64,000 nt of DNA from Luteimicrobium sp049844995 (lineage in GTDB: Bacteria > Actinomycetota > Actinomycetes > Actinomycetales > Cellulomonadaceae): contig NZ_JBNCMC010000003.1 in the NCBI RefSeq assembly GCF_049844995.1, positions 434,001 through 498,000 of the forward strand. The letters run 5' to 3'. Shown here one piece after another: positions 27,765 through 35,535 of this stretch. The position numbers were made by a program, and so were the translations under genes. How positions within the stretch are numbered: the stretch's first letter is position 1; the number at the start of each line of letters is the position of its first letter. The notes beneath the pieces were generated by a model, which was given only the letters and a program-made list of their open reading frames with translations, did no database searches and was not told the origin of the DNA.

Positions 27765-28187
27765 TCAGCGCGCGAGGGCGGCGAGCGTGATCGCAGCGGC
27801 GTCCTCGGCGAGCGCGGCCGGCAGGTCGGGCAGGCCGCGGCCGGCGACGAACCGGCGCCAGGCAGCCCCGCCGTAGGTGCCCAGGGCGGAGGCGGCCGCC
27901 CCGAGGGCGGCGGCCGTCAGGACGGCGGCGGCCGAGCGGGTGCCGGCGTGCCGGGCGAGCGCGGCGGCACCGACCGCCCCGGCCGCCGCGCGCACGGCCG
28001 GACCCGGCGGGTCGACGCGGCTCGGGGTGGCCGGCAGCTTGTCGCCCACGAGCTCCGCCCCGACGGCGAGCACGCCGAGCACGCGGAGGCCGCGGCGCGG
28101 GGAGCGGAGGAACGGCTGGGCCAGCCCGAGCGTGCTGCGCGAGCCCGCGGCGACGCCGACGAGCGACGACCGGACGACGAGGTTCAT
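27765..28187 (-). CDS. DUF4126-like small membrane protein
   Basis: 140 residues from ATG 28187. The pattern SSLVGVAAGSRSTLGLAQP, then VLAVGAELVGDKLPATPSRV followed by glycine/alanine-rich helices (VRAAAGAVGAAALARHAG, AAVLTAAALGAAASALGTYG), fits the DUF4126 type of three- or four-helix membrane proteins, where the DKLP-x-x-P-x-R motif is characteristic. I rate the family call as moderate. The function is unknown. It converges on the alpha/beta hydrolase gene (stop codons 4 nt apart) and diverges from the secreted repeat protein. Confidence 0.65.
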   Translation of the reverse strand: MNLVVRSSLVGVAAGSRSTLGLAQPFLRSPRRGLRVLGVLAVGAELVGDKLPATPSRVDPPGPAVRAAAGAVGAAALARHAGTRSAAAVLTAAALGAAASALGTYGGAAWRRFVAGRGLPDLPAALAEDAAAITLAALAR

Positions 28188-28316
28188 GGCACCACGGTCG
28201 CGTCGGGCCACCCGTTGGGCAACCCGGGTGAAAATTCGTTGCCCCGGTTGCGTAACAGGTCTGTTCGCCCGAGTGTCGAGATCGGACACGTCCGCCGCAG
28301 ACGCCGGAGGAGGCCG

Positions 28317-29798
28317 ATGACGCAGCACGCGCCGGGCACGACGGGGGCACAGCGCCTTCGTCGCTGGGCGCTGCGTGCCGTCGGAGCAGGCGTCGGGGTG
28401 GTCGGAGGCGCCGCCCTCGGCCTCGTCCTCGCCTCGTCGGCGTCGGCCCACGACCGCCCCGACCCGGGTCTCGGCCAGCTCCTCGCGCCCGTCAGCGGGA
28501 CGGTGCAGCAGGTGGCCGACCGCGTGCTGCGACCGGTCGTCGAGGGCGTCACGGCGGTCGCCACGACGACGCAGGAACCGCTGTCGGGCGGGGGAGCAGC
28601 CGGGACGTCGCGCCCCCGCGTGCCTCGGGCTCCCGCGGCGCCGGTTCCGGCCGCGACACCCTCGCCGCACCCGGCTCCTCACGCAGCGCCGCGGCCGTCG
28701 TCCGCGGGGGAGGTGCCCGCGAAGGCCGCACCCGAGCGCCGCACGACGGCCACGAACGGCACGACGCCCACCCACCGCCCCACCCCGACGCACCCTGTGG
28801 CGTCGCGGCCGGCTTCGGCGCCGGAGCACGCGCCGTCGGACCGGCCGGTCCCGCCGCCCACGCACCCGGGCGACGCGACCCGGCCGCGGCCCGTGACCCA
28901 GACCGTCGAGACGGCGGCCCGCGCGCTGGCGCCCGTGGCGGAGACCGTCGGCGGCGTCCTGCACCCGGTCACGTCCACGGTCGCCTGGGCTGCTGATCCC
29001 GTGACGCCGGTGCTCGACCGGGTGGCGTCCTCGGTGCGGCCCGTGCTCGACCCGGTCACGCACGCCCTCGCGCCGGTCCTCGGCGGGGTGACGGCTCCGG
29101 TCGCCGGCGCGCTGGCGCCCGTGACCCGGGCGCTGTCGCCCGCGGTGCGGCCGGTGACGGACGCCGTCGGGCCCGTCCTCGGCCTCGTCCGGCCGGTCAC
29201 CACCGTGCTGGACCCGGTCACCGACCCCCTCGCGCCCGTCACCGACCCGGTGCTGCCCCACGGCCCGGGTGGGCCGCGCCCGCCCGGCGTCGGGCCGCCC
29301 GCGGAGACGGGAAGCAGGTACGGGGACCGCCCCGCGGGGCGTGAGCGCACGGCCGCCGGGCCGTCGACCCGGACCGTGCGCGGGACCGGCGCGGCGCGCA
29401 CCGCCCCGGCGTCGACGCCCGCCGGCACCCGGGAGCGCGCGACGGTGCAGCGGGTCCCCTCCTTCTCGCGGGTGGCTGCGTCGCCGACCCGCCACTTCGG
29501 GGCAGCCGCCCGCTTGGCGGCCCCGGCCCCCGCCGACGCGGCCCCCGCACGGCTCGCTGGCGAGACCGCCGGGGACGTGTCGCCGTCGTCGACGCCGCCC
29601 GCCTCGCCCGGGGCGCCCGGCTCGGCCTCGCCGACGGCCGGTCCCGACCCGTCCGCGGCACGGGCCCACCGCGGCTCCGACGCCGCGGCACTCGAGGCGG
29701 CCCGGACCTCCGGCGCCCTGACCTGGGCACGCGCGGCCTCGGAGTCGCTCGCCCGCCACCTCGGCGTCCTTCTCGAGGTCCCCGTCTCTCCTGCCTGA
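28317..29798 (+). CDS. Secreted repetitive Pro/Val-rich protein
   Basis: 493 residues from ATG 28317, with GGAGGAGG just upstream. A signal peptide (RRWALRAVGAGVGVVGGAA through LVLASSASA, cleavage near residue 44) is followed by a Pro/Ala/Thr-rich linker. Then comes a stretch of short repeats built on PV-x-x-V (ALAPVAETVGGVLHPVTSTV, VRPVLDPVTHALAPVLGGV, VTDPLAPVTDPVLP). The C-terminal third is again low complexity, with no sorting motif or membrane anchor. No enzyme motif is present. It lies 81 nt before the wall-anchored chaplin-like gene in the same direction, and its valine-rich repeats resemble that protein's, so the two may work together at the cell surface. This is inference. Confidence 0.75.
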   Translation: MTQHAPGTTGAQRLRRWALRAVGAGVGVVGGAALGLVLASSASAHDRPDPGLGQLLAPVSGTVQQVADRVLRPVVEGVTAVATTTQEPLSGGGAAGTSRPRVPRAPAAPVPAATPSPHPAPHAAPRPSSAGEVPAKAAPERRTTATNGTTPTHRPTPTHPVASRPASAPEHAPSDRPVPPPTHPGDATRPRPVTQTVETAARALAPVAETVGGVLHPVTSTVAWAADPVTPVLDRVASSVRPVLDPVTHALAPVLGGVTAPVAGALAPVTRALSPAVRPVTDAVGPVLGLVRPVTTVLDPVTDPLAPVTDPVLPHGPGGPRPPGVGPPAETGSRYGDRPAGRERTAAGPSTRTVRGTGAARTAPASTPAGTRERATVQRVPSFSRVAASPTRHFGAAARLAAPAPADAAPARLAGETAGDVSPSSTPPASPGAPGSASPTAGPDPSAARAHRGSDAAALEAARTSGALTWARAASESLARHLGVLLEVPVSPA

Positions 29799-29879
29799 CG
29801 CCGGCCCGGCCGTCCTCGCGACGGCGCGAGCCACCGGCGGCGATCGTCGCCGGCCCGACGTCAGACCAGGAGTACACCC

Positions 29880-31877
29880 ATGCGAACCATGCTTCGACGA
29901 GCGCTGCAGACGGCGCTCGTCACCGGCGGGCTGTGCCTCGCCGGCACCGCCGCGGCCCACGCGGCCGACGGCCCGTCGGCGGAGCCCACCCCGGCCCCGA
30001 CGGCGACCCACCACACCGCGAGCCTGCTCGGCGGGCTCCTCCCGGACGTGTCCGTCGACGCGCCCGTCTCCGTGCCTGTGACCGTGCACGACGTCGTCGC
30101 GTCCGTCGGCGGGACCGCGAAGGCCACGACCCACGCGTCGCCCACCGGGGCGCGGAGTCACGGGGCCACGCGTCCTGCCGCGCCGTCGTCGTCGAGCGCG
30201 TCGAAGGGCGTGCGGGTCGCCGCACCGGTGCGGGTGCCCGTCCGGGTCCGGCACGTCGCCGTCGGCGTCCTCGGCGACGCGCGCGCCGCGCACCGGAGCT
30301 CCGGCCGGGCGGCGACGCCCTCGTCGGGCTCGTCACCCGCCTCCACCCGCAGCTCCGGCGTGAGCGTCAAGGCGCCGGTGCGGGCCCCCGTCACCGTGCA
30401 CCACGTGGCTGCGGCCGTGCTCGGAGACGCGTCGGTCGGCCACCGCAGCGGCTCCTCGCACCACGAGACGCTGCTTCCCCGCGTGCTCGGGCGCACCGGC
30501 ACCGGCGTGACCGGCGTCGTCCGCGCCACGCTCGGCCCGGACGGCCTGGTCGACGACGTCACGTCCGGCCACGCGACGCTCGACGACGTCCTCACCGACG
30601 TCGCGGGGAGCAGCACCACGCCCGACGTCGAGCACGCGCTCGGCTCCGTCGCGGACGAGGGGCGCCAGATCCTCGGTGACGGCGGGACGGTCCAACGCGC
30701 GGTCACGGACCTGCTCGGGCCGGACGGCGTCGCGGACGACCTGCTCTCCCGGCACGGGGCGCTCGCCCGGGCGGTCGACGGGACGCTCGGCGAGAACGGC
30801 TCCGTCGAGCAGCTCCTGACCGGGCGTACCGACCCGGCAGGCCTGCTGCAGTCCGCCGTCGGCGACGGCGGCGCCGTGGACGACGTCCTGTCGGGCGGCC
30901 TCGCCGGGCTTCCCGCGCAGTCCGTGCAGGCGCCCGTGACGGTTCCCGTGACCGTCTCGGGCGTGGCGGCCGCCGTCGTCGGCGACGCGTCCGTCGCCGG
31001 GCGCGTGCCGGGGTCGACCCCGGCCGCCGGCGAGCCGGGGATCCTCGGCTCGCTCGTCGACCAGGAGGGCCTGACCCGGTCCCTGCTCGGTTCGGCCGGC
31101 ACGGTGGACCGGGCGCTGGACGCCGACGGTCCCATCGACGCGCTCGTCGCGCCCGGGGGCCTGACCGACCAGCTCCTCGGGTCGGCCGGCGCCCTCCAGC
31201 AGCTCGTCGAACCCACTGGGACGACCGATGCCGTGCTCGCCGACGGCGGCCTGCTGGACCACGCCACCGAGGACGGCCTGAGCCTCGACTCCGCCGTCCC
31301 CGACGCGCTGGCAGCCCTCCCGTCGGTCGGGCTCGCCGTCCCCGTCACGCTGCCCGTGACGGTCGGCTGCACCGCCGTCGCCGTCCTGGGCGACGCCTCG
31401 GGCTGCGCCACCGACACGACGACCCCGGGCGACCCCGGCACTCCGGGCGACCCCGGCACTCCGGGAACCCCCGGCGACCCCGGCACCCCGGGAACTCCCG
31501 GCGGCCCCGGCTCTCCCGGCACACCGGGCGAGCCCGGCACCCCCGGTTCGGGCAGCTCGACGACGCCGACGGGCACCGGCGGGACGCAGCCCGCGAGCTA
31601 CGTGACGACCGGGAGCGCCCCGGCAGTCGCCCCGGAGGTGACGGCCGCCGCGGCGGGAGCGGGCGTCACCGCGTCGGGCGTCACGGCGTCCGACGCCGCC
31701 GCCTCCGTCCCGACGGCGCTCGCCCAGACCGGCGCGGGCGACCTGTGGCTGCTGTGGCTGGCGCTCGCGCTCGTGCTGGTCGGGGCAGGCTTCGAGGGCG
31801 GTTACCGGCGCTGGTCGCGCGACACGATCGACCGCGTGATCGAGGGCCGGCCGGTGCCCGGCTCGCCGCGCGGCTGA
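29880..31877 (+). CDS. Chaplin-like, collagen-like sortase-anchored surface protein
   Basis: 665 residues with a signal peptide (MRTMLRRALQTALVTGGLCL, cleavage near AHA-AD). Five copies of a chaplin-like segment occur at about residues 58-78, 111-135, 161-185, 348-372 and 485-509, each of the type APV-x-VPVTV followed by VAAAVLGDAS. The last copy keeps two Cys (VGCTAVAVLGDASGC), as in true chaplins. Between them, units such as LLGPDGVADDLLSRHG and GGLTDQLLGSAGALQQL recur. Residues 517-557 are collagen-like Gly-x-y (PGTPGDPGTPGTPGDPG). The C-terminus is a cell-wall sorting signal: LAQTG (613-617), a hydrophobic helix LLWLALALVLVGAG, and a basic tail. LA-x-TG is the motif used by class E sortases. 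It is probably a hydrophobic surface or aggregation protein. Confidence 0.85.
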   Translation: MRTMLRRALQTALVTGGLCLAGTAAAHAADGPSAEPTPAPTATHHTASLLGGLLPDVSVDAPVSVPVTVHDVVASVGGTAKATTHASPTGARSHGATRPAAPSSSSASKGVRVAAPVRVPVRVRHVAVGVLGDARAAHRSSGRAATPSSGSSPASTRSSGVSVKAPVRAPVTVHHVAAAVLGDASVGHRSGSSHHETLLPRVLGRTGTGVTGVVRATLGPDGLVDDVTSGHATLDDVLTDVAGSSTTPDVEHALGSVADEGRQILGDGGTVQRAVTDLLGPDGVADDLLSRHGALARAVDGTLGENGSVEQLLTGRTDPAGLLQSAVGDGGAVDDVLSGGLAGLPAQSVQAPVTVPVTVSGVAAAVVGDASVAGRVPGSTPAAGEPGILGSLVDQEGLTRSLLGSAGTVDRALDADGPIDALVAPGGLTDQLLGSAGALQQLVEPTGTTDAVLADGGLLDHATEDGLSLDSAVPDALAALPSVGLAVPVTLPVTVGCTAVAVLGDASGCATDTTTPGDPGTPGDPGTPGTPGDPGTPGTPGGPGSPGTPGEPGTPGSGSSTTPTGTGGTQPASYVTTGSAPAVAPEVTAAAAGAGVTASGVTASDAAASVPTALAQTGAGDLWLLWLALALVLVGAGFEGGYRRWSRDTIDRVIEGRPVPGSPRG

Positions 31878-31887
31878 CCAGTCGGCG

Positions 31888-31922
31888 GACGGGTGGCCCG
31901 GTGGTGCACCGGGCCACCCGTC
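31888..31922 (+). terminator. Terminator after the chaplin-like gene
   Basis: A perfect 16-bp stem, gacgggtggcccggtg with caccgggccacccgtc, and a 3-nt loop, 10 nt after the stop codon. It separates this gene from the purH leader. Confidence 0.85.
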
Positions 31923-31957
31923 GGCGCGCCCGCGACGGCCGGTAGACTGGCGGCGGC

Positions 31958-32042
31958 CGCGACTGGCGTTGACAGGTGGGATCGACCACCGGGGAGCGGC
32001 CGGCACCTTCTGAGACCCGACGTCGTCCGCCTGGGCGTCGGA
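31958..32042 (+). ncRNA. ZTP (pfl) riboswitch in the purH leader
   Basis: The leader contains gttgacaggtggg and gaccaccggggagcgg, the paired 5' half of the pfl fold. After a variable hairpin comes gtccgcctgggcg, whose CCGCCTGGGC is the invariant pseudoknot segment of ZTP riboswitches. The element ends about 48 nt before the purH start and its ribosome site. ZTP/ZMP riboswitches sense AICAR derivatives that build up when 10-formyl-THF is short and commonly switch on purH. The call rests on motif recall; exact boundaries are approximate. Confidence 0.85.
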
Positions 32043-32089
32043 CCATCGCCCGCCCGGCGACCGCCGGGCGCTGTCGCTCAGGAGGAACC

Positions 32090-33733
32090 ATGTCCGGCGC
32101 CCCGTCGCTGCCCCCCGTCCAGCTCGCCGACGACTCGCGTCGTCCGATCCGTCGCGCGCTGCTCTCCGTCTACGACAAGACCGGCCTCGTCGAGCTCGCC
32201 CGCGGTCTGCACGACGCCGGCGTCGAGCTCGTGTCGACCGGCTCCACCGCCGCCACCGTCGCGGCCGAGGGCATCCCGGTCACCAAGGTCGAGGACCTCA
32301 CCGGCTTCCCCGAGTGCCTCGAGGGCCGCGTGAAGACGCTGCACCCGCGCGTCCACGCGGGAATCCTCGCGGACTCCCGCAAGCCCGAGCACCTCGCCCA
32401 GCTGGACGAGCTTGGCGTCGCTCCGTTCGAGCTCGTCGTCGTCAACCTCTACCCGTTCCGCGCGACCGTGCTCTCCGGTGCGACGCCCGACGAGTGCGTC
32501 GAGCAGATCGACATCGGCGGCCCCTCGATGGTCCGCGCCGCCGCGAAGAACCACCCGAGCGTCGCGGTCGTCGTCGACCCGGCCGCGTACGGCGACGTGC
32601 TCGCCGCCGTGACCGACGGGGGCTTCACCTTCGCCGCCCGCAAGCGCCTCGCCGCCCAGGCGTTCGCGCACACCGCCGCGTACGACGTCGCGGTCGCCTC
32701 CTGGTTCGGCAGCGTCTACGCGCCCGACGACGAGGGGCAGGGCTTCCCGGCCTTCACCGGCGCGACGTGGGAGCGGTCCGCGGTGCTCCGCTACGGCGAG
32801 AACCCGCACCAGAAGGCCGCGCTCTACACCCACTGGCGCGGGGGGCTCGCCACCGCGACCCAGCTCCAGGGCAAGGAGATGAGCTACAACAACTACGTCG
32901 ACGCCGACGCCGCGCGCCGCGCCGCGTTCGACCACGACGAGCCCGCGGTCGCCGTCGTCAAGCACAACAACCCGTGCGGCGTCGCGACCGCCGACGACAT
33001 CGCGGACGCGTACCGCAAGGCTCACGCGACCGACCCCGTGTCCGCGTACGGCGGCGTCGTCGCCTCGAACCGGGTCGTCACGACCGAGCTCGCCGAGGCC
33101 CTCAAGCCCGTGTTCACCGAGGTGATCGTGGCCCCCGGCTTCGAGCAGGGGGCGCTCGACGTGCTCGCGAGCAAGAAGAACCTCCGTGTCCTCGTGCTCC
33201 CCGCCGAGGCCCACGACGACCCGATCGAGTTCCGCGCCGTCTCCGGCGGGGTCCTCGTGCAGACCGTCGACAAGGTCGACGCCGTCGTGCGCGACGCGGA
33301 CGGCGAGATCACGGGCGGCGACGCCCCCGAGAGCTGGCGGCTCGTCGCCGGTGCGGCCGCCGACGAGGCGACCCTCGCCGACCTCGCGTTCGCGTGGACC
33401 TCGATCCGAGCCGTGAAGTCCAACGCGATCCTCCTCGCCCACGACCAGGCCGCGGTCGGCATCGGCATGGGCCAGGTCAACCGGGTCGACTCCTGCAGGC
33501 TCGCCGTCGAGCGCGCCAACACGCTCGCCGACGGCGAGGAGCGCGCCCGCGGCGCCGTCGCGGCGTCGGACGCGTTCTTCCCGTTCGCCGACGGCCTGCA
33601 GATCCTCCTCGACGCCGGCGTCCGCGCGGTCGTCGCGCCCGGAGGATCCATCCGCGACGACGAGGTCGTCGCGGCGGCCGAGGCGGCGGGCGTCACCATG
33701 TACTTCACGGGCACGCGCCACTTCGCGCACTGA
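32090..33733 (+). CDS. purH: Bifunctional AICAR formyltransferase / IMP cyclohydrolase
   Basis: 547 residues from ATG 32090, with GGAGGAA at 32081. The N-terminal IMP cyclohydrolase domain (about residues 20-165) has RALLSVYDKTGLVELARGL, STGSTAATVAAEGIPVTKVE and GRVKTLHPRVHAGIL. The C-terminal transformylase domain has LRYGENPHQKAALY and KEMSYNNYVDADAARRA. It also carries AVVKHNNPCGVATADD (catalytic Lys-His) and VKSNAILLAHDQAAVGIGMG, and ends in the typical GVTMYFTGTRHFAH. It catalyses the last two steps of purine synthesis. Control by the ZTP riboswitch upstream is expected. A family-1 hairpin element starts 45 nt after its stop. Confidence 0.98.
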   Translation: MSGAPSLPPVQLADDSRRPIRRALLSVYDKTGLVELARGLHDAGVELVSTGSTAATVAAEGIPVTKVEDLTGFPECLEGRVKTLHPRVHAGILADSRKPEHLAQLDELGVAPFELVVVNLYPFRATVLSGATPDECVEQIDIGGPSMVRAAAKNHPSVAVVVDPAAYGDVLAAVTDGGFTFAARKRLAAQAFAHTAAYDVAVASWFGSVYAPDDEGQGFPAFTGATWERSAVLRYGENPHQKAALYTHWRGGLATATQLQGKEMSYNNYVDADAARRAAFDHDEPAVAVVKHNNPCGVATADDIADAYRKAHATDPVSAYGGVVASNRVVTTELAEALKPVFTEVIVAPGFEQGALDVLASKKNLRVLVLPAEAHDDPIEFRAVSGGVLVQTVDKVDAVVRDADGEITGGDAPESWRLVAGAAADEATLADLAFAWTSIRAVKSNAILLAHDQAAVGIGMGQVNRVDSCRLAVERANTLADGEERARGAVAASDAFFPFADGLQILLDAGVRAVVAPGGSIRDDEVVAAAEAAGVTMYFTGTRHFAH

Positions 33734-33778
33734 CCGAGTCGTTGTGGTCGGCCGGCGCTCGTGGTCCGGTCCGCCGCG

Positions 33779-33873
33779 CCCGGGGTTGTGTGCGCGCGAT
33801 CTTCCATCCGCCTCGCTCGTCCCTCGCTCGGCTCCCGCCAGACCCACCACGATCGCGCGCACACAACCCCGGG
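33779..33873 (+). repeat. Family-1 hairpin element, copy A
   Basis: 23-bp perfect terminal arms (33779-33801 and 33851-33873, inner end gcgcgcgatc / gatcgcgcgc) enclose a 49-nt centre that starts ttccatccgc and contains gctcccgccagacccacca. It lies 45 nt after the purH stop in the same orientation. The centre matches copies B-E, whereas the outer part of the arms (cccggggttgtgt) is specific to this copy. Confidence 0.85.
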
Positions 33874-34109
33874 CGCGGCTCGGCGGTCGGGTCGCCGCTG
33901 CTGCAGCGCCGTCGGGCGGGCCCGCGCGTGTCGCCTGCCGGTTCCCTCTCCCGGGAGGGGGCTGGCCGTCGAGCGTCGCGCCGAGCTCGAGGGAATCCGC
34001 CAAGGACGAGGGCGGGGGCTCGTCGCCGGCCGGCACGCTCAAGCTTGGCGCGACGGACGCGGGGCGGCCGGGAGCAGCCGGAAGGCGACGTGACCGCCGA
34101 GGCGACGGG
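33874..34109. other. Spacer between inverted hairpin copies A and B
   Basis: No gene is supported. The inverted symmetry continues inward: ggcggtcgggtcgcc (33891-33905) is 13/15 complementary to ggcgacgtgaccgcc near 34084-34098. The A-spacer-B block (33779-34196) is thus a composite inverted repeat of about 420 bp. Confidence 0.6.
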
Positions 34110-34196
34110 CGGGACGTGCGCGCGCGGGCCTGGCGGGCCTGGCGGGAGCGCGCGAGGAACGAGCGCGCGATGGAAGATCGCGCGCACACGTCCCGG
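34110..34196 (-). repeat. Family-1 hairpin element, copy B
   Basis: In inverted orientation relative to copy A. Read on the minus strand it starts cgggacgtgtgcgcgcgatc, then ttccat and ctcgttcctcgcgcgctcc, cgccaggcc and the closing arm gcgcgcacgtcccg. The arms pair with a 2-nt bulge. It lies 64 nt before the NYN gene. Together with copy A it brackets about 236 bp. Confidence 0.8.
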
Positions 34197-34247
34197 CCCG
34201 GCGCCGGACGCATACCGGCGCCGGACGCAAGGACCACGACGCCCCCG

Positions 34248-34253
34248 TAGGCT
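34248..34253 (+). promoter_or_regulatory. TAGGCT -10 box of the NYN gene, leaderless
   Basis: TAGGCT is followed by 7 nt and then the ATG at 34261, so transcription probably starts at the initiation codon. No ribosome site precedes that ATG. Confidence 0.55.
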
Positions 34254-34260
34254 GACGTGC

Positions 34261-35529
34261 ATGGACACCGAAGAACGCCTGGCCGTCTTCCTCGACTACG
34301 AGAACCTCGCGCTCGGCGCACGGGAGCACCTGGGCGGCATGACGTTCGACTTCGGGCCGATCGCGGACGCGCTCGCGGTGCGCGGGCGGGTGGTCGTGAG
34401 GCGCGCGTACGCGGACTGGTCGTACTTCGACGAGGACCGCCGCGCCCTGACGCGTCACCAGGTCGAGCTCATCGAGATGCCGCAGCGGATGGGTGCGTCC
34501 CGCAAGAACGCGGCCGACATCAAGATGGTCGTGGACGCGATCGAGATGGCGTTCGAGCGCGACTACATCTCGACGTTCGTGATGTGCACGGGCGACAGCG
34601 ACTTCTCGCCGCTGGTCCACAAGCTCCGCGAGCTCAACAAGCGGGTCATCGGGGTGGGCGTCGAGCTGTCGACGTCGCGCCTGCTGCCTCCCGCGTGCGA
34701 CGAGTTCCTGTTCTACGACCGGCTCGAGGGCGTGGACGTGCCGGAGCCCGGCGAGTCGAAGTCGAGCCGATCGTCGACGCAGCGGCCCGCGCGTCGGGGG
34801 AGGGGCCGGGCCAAGGCCGCGGCGCCCGGCGCGGAGGCCGAGACCGAGCCTGCCGCCGAGGCGCCCGCGGACGCGGCGGCCGAGGTGCCGGAGGCCGGCG
34901 GCGAGACGGAGACACCCGCTCCCGAGAAGGCGTCGGGTTCGCGACGCTCGACCCGCAAGGGCGCCGCGAAGACCCAGACGCCCCCGGAGCCCGAGCCGGC
35001 GAACGAGGCGGACGAGGACGAGCACGACGACGAGGGCGACGAGAACGACGGCGTCGCCGAGGGCCCGACCATGGAGGTCCGGGTCGCGCAGACGCTGGCG
35101 GACCTGGAGTCCTCGACGAGCGGCGACGTGACGGCGTCGGCGCTCAAGCGGGCGCTGCTGCGCAAGGACCCGACGTTCTCGGAGTCGGAGTACGGGTTCA
35201 GGTCCTTCGGGGAGTTCGTGCGGTACCTCGCGGACCGGGGGATCGTCGAGCTGGGGACCGGCCCGGCGGCGGGCGACCCGTCGGTGTCGCTGCCGGCGCA
35301 GGGCGACACGGCGGAGGCGTTCGCGCTGCTGCGGTCCGTGGTGGCCGACGACGGCGGCTCGGCGGCGATGTCGGGCCTCAAGGACCAGGTGCGCAAGCGG
35401 CGGCCGGCCTTCAGCGAGAAGACGCTCGGCTTCCGCGGGTTCCTGCAGTTCTGCAAGGCGGCCGCGGAGGCGGGGGTCGTGGAGCTGCGCTGGGACGACG
35501 ACGAGGACGGCTACGTCCTGACCGTCTGA
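34261..35529 (+). CDS. NYN-domain ribonuclease-like protein with two OST-HTH/LOTUS domains
   Basis: 422 residues from ATG 34261. Residues 5-165 are an NYN (LabA/DUF88) PIN-like nuclease domain: AVFLDYENLALGA (Asp12), AADIKMVVDAIEMA (Asp86) and MCTGDSDFSPLVHKLRE (Asp112, Asp114) supply the metal-binding acidic residues. Residues 175-275 are a charged, low-complexity linker rich in Ala/Glu/Lys. Two OST-HTH/LOTUS domains follow at about 280-345 (SALKRALLRKDPTFSESEYG, FRSFGEFVRYLADRGIVEL) and 355-420 (LKDQVRKRRPAFSEKTLG, FRGFLQFCKAAAEAGVVEL). LOTUS domains bind RNA, including G-quadruplexes, so the protein is probably an RNA-processing nuclease. It is most likely a monocistronic gene; the converging oxidoreductase gene ends 7 nt away. 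Confidence 0.92.
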   Translation: MDTEERLAVFLDYENLALGAREHLGGMTFDFGPIADALAVRGRVVVRRAYADWSYFDEDRRALTRHQVELIEMPQRMGASRKNAADIKMVVDAIEMAFERDYISTFVMCTGDSDFSPLVHKLRELNKRVIGVGVELSTSRLLPPACDEFLFYDRLEGVDVPEPGESKSSRSSTQRPARRGRGRAKAAAPGAEAETEPAAEAPADAAAEVPEAGGETETPAPEKASGSRRSTRKGAAKTQTPPEPEPANEADEDEHDDEGDENDGVAEGPTMEVRVAQTLADLESSTSGDVTASALKRALLRKDPTFSESEYGFRSFGEFVRYLADRGIVELGTGPAAGDPSVSLPAQGDTAEAFALLRSVVADDGGSAAMSGLKDQVRKRRPAFSEKTLGFRGFLQFCKAAAEAGVVELRWDDDEDGYVLTV

Positions 35530-35535
35530 CGGACG

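Noticed and set aside
33744..34268. Open frames on both strands between purH and the NYN gene
   Set aside because: They translate the inverted hairpin copies A and B (the same peptide pattern appears near other copies), so they are repeat artefacts.
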